Below, one piece after another: positions 63,490 to 64,000 of a DNA stretch of 64,000 bases. A program made the translations under genes and the position numbers. Source of the DNA: Mya arenaria (lineage: Eukaryota > Mollusca > Bivalvia > Myida > Myidae); NCBI RefSeq assembly GCF_026914265.1, contig NC_069123.1, forward strand, positions 55,873,411 to 55,937,410. The letters run 5' to 3'. Numbering within the stretch: the first letter of the stretch is position 1; each line of letters opens with the position of its first letter. Under the pieces are notes generated by a model. That model was given only the letters and a program-made list of their open reading frames with translations. It was not told where the DNA came from and did not search any database.

Positions 63490-63495
63490 AATAAA
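63490..63495 (+). terminator. AP1AR polyadenylation signal
   Basis: AATAAA lies about 325 bases after the AP1AR stop codon. A second AATAAA follows at about 63516. The position fits the 3' end of the transcript. Confidence 0.6.
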
Positions 63496-63549
63496 GCTGA
63501 TTTTTTTGTGATATAATAAAAGTGTTTTTCTCATTCTGAGTCTAGCCTT

Positions 63550-64000
63550 GGACTTGAGACACTTGAGATTCACTAATTAAACTTGTGTCTGTTATGAATA
63601 AACAGTTTGTGTAAAATGTAGGCAAGTGGATGATGAACAACATAACAGTCTTCCATTATTGTATGTAGAATAGTCCAGTCCGGCCATGTGCAATGTGATT
63701 TAACTGTATCGTATAACAATAGGCTATGTACTTGTTTAACAATAAATGCTATCATCAATGGTCAACATTATCAAATATGTTACATATCTATGTTTATGTC
63801 ATTAAATCTATATGTCACATTAATTTGAAATCACTGGTAATGTAAGTCTGCTTGAAGTATGATCGTAAGAGTAATTGAATATTGTTTGCATCTTATTTAC
63901 ATTTTTATAACACCAGATAGATATATCTGGCAGCTATAATATATAAGTGCTGCTTGCTTCGCTTCCCTTCCCGATGCGTCCTATATACCTTGTGTTGTAT
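63550..64000. other. intergenic, no feature recognised
   Basis: Nothing supported beyond short chance frames. Confidence 0.4.

Overview
This is a eukaryotic window, almost certainly from a bivalve mollusc. The DNA is AT-rich and the genes are split by long introns with ordinary GT/AG splice sites. Several interspersed repeats have a texture I recognise from bivalve genomes: ACAAGAG-starting elements with internal 120-160 bp tandem units, 'AGCTCACC...' ends, and runs such as 'GGGTCAAAAATGGCCCCGCC'. I cannot name the species. Most long open frames here are repeat artefacts or chance; the real genes were recovered by joining short exons whose phases agree.

Four host genes can be built. (1) At 835-8950 (+) a gene has a TATA box, a signal-peptide-like first exon, an I-set Ig exon, an exon resembling the end of a PH domain, short acidic linker exons in two duplicated pairs, and a last exon encoding a caspase p10-type small subunit. 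No catalytic p20 part was found. (2) At 20580-21406 (+) a two-exon gene encodes a 210-residue single-pass membrane protein with three PPxY motifs, probably an adaptor for NEDD4-family WW domains. (3) At 24155-36268 (-) ten exons give a complete 312-residue mitochondrial carrier of the UCP4/SLC25A27 type. (4) At 43825-63165 (+) nine exons give a complete 267-residue AP1AR (gadkin)-like protein. Genes 2 and 3 converge; genes 3 and 4 diverge. A few codons at 1-111 may be the end of another gene. The genes are functionally unrelated.

The space between and inside the genes is repeat-rich. A satellite of about 60 copies of a 67-bp unit fills 12.9-17.0 kb, with a 3-kb element inserted between its first two monomers and the rest. 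The carrier introns hold three ACAAGAG-type elements and a 34-bp minisatellite. One of these elements carries nine perfect AGGTCA-N3-TGACCT palindromes and ends a few bases from a splice donor. Between genes 3 and 4 lie a decayed LINE, a 3.27-kb element with inverted repeats of nearly 500 bp enclosing a spliced but broken zinc-finger gene, and two LINE 3' ends back to back. The last two AP1AR introns hold a roughly 37-bp minisatellite, a 33-bp minisatellite containing a 528-bp duplication, and a 259-bp foldback.

The items most worth a second look are the Ig/caspase-p10 gene, the inverted-repeat element carrying the zinc-finger gene, the shared ends of the ACAAGAG elements, and the nuclear-receptor-site array in the UCP4 intron.
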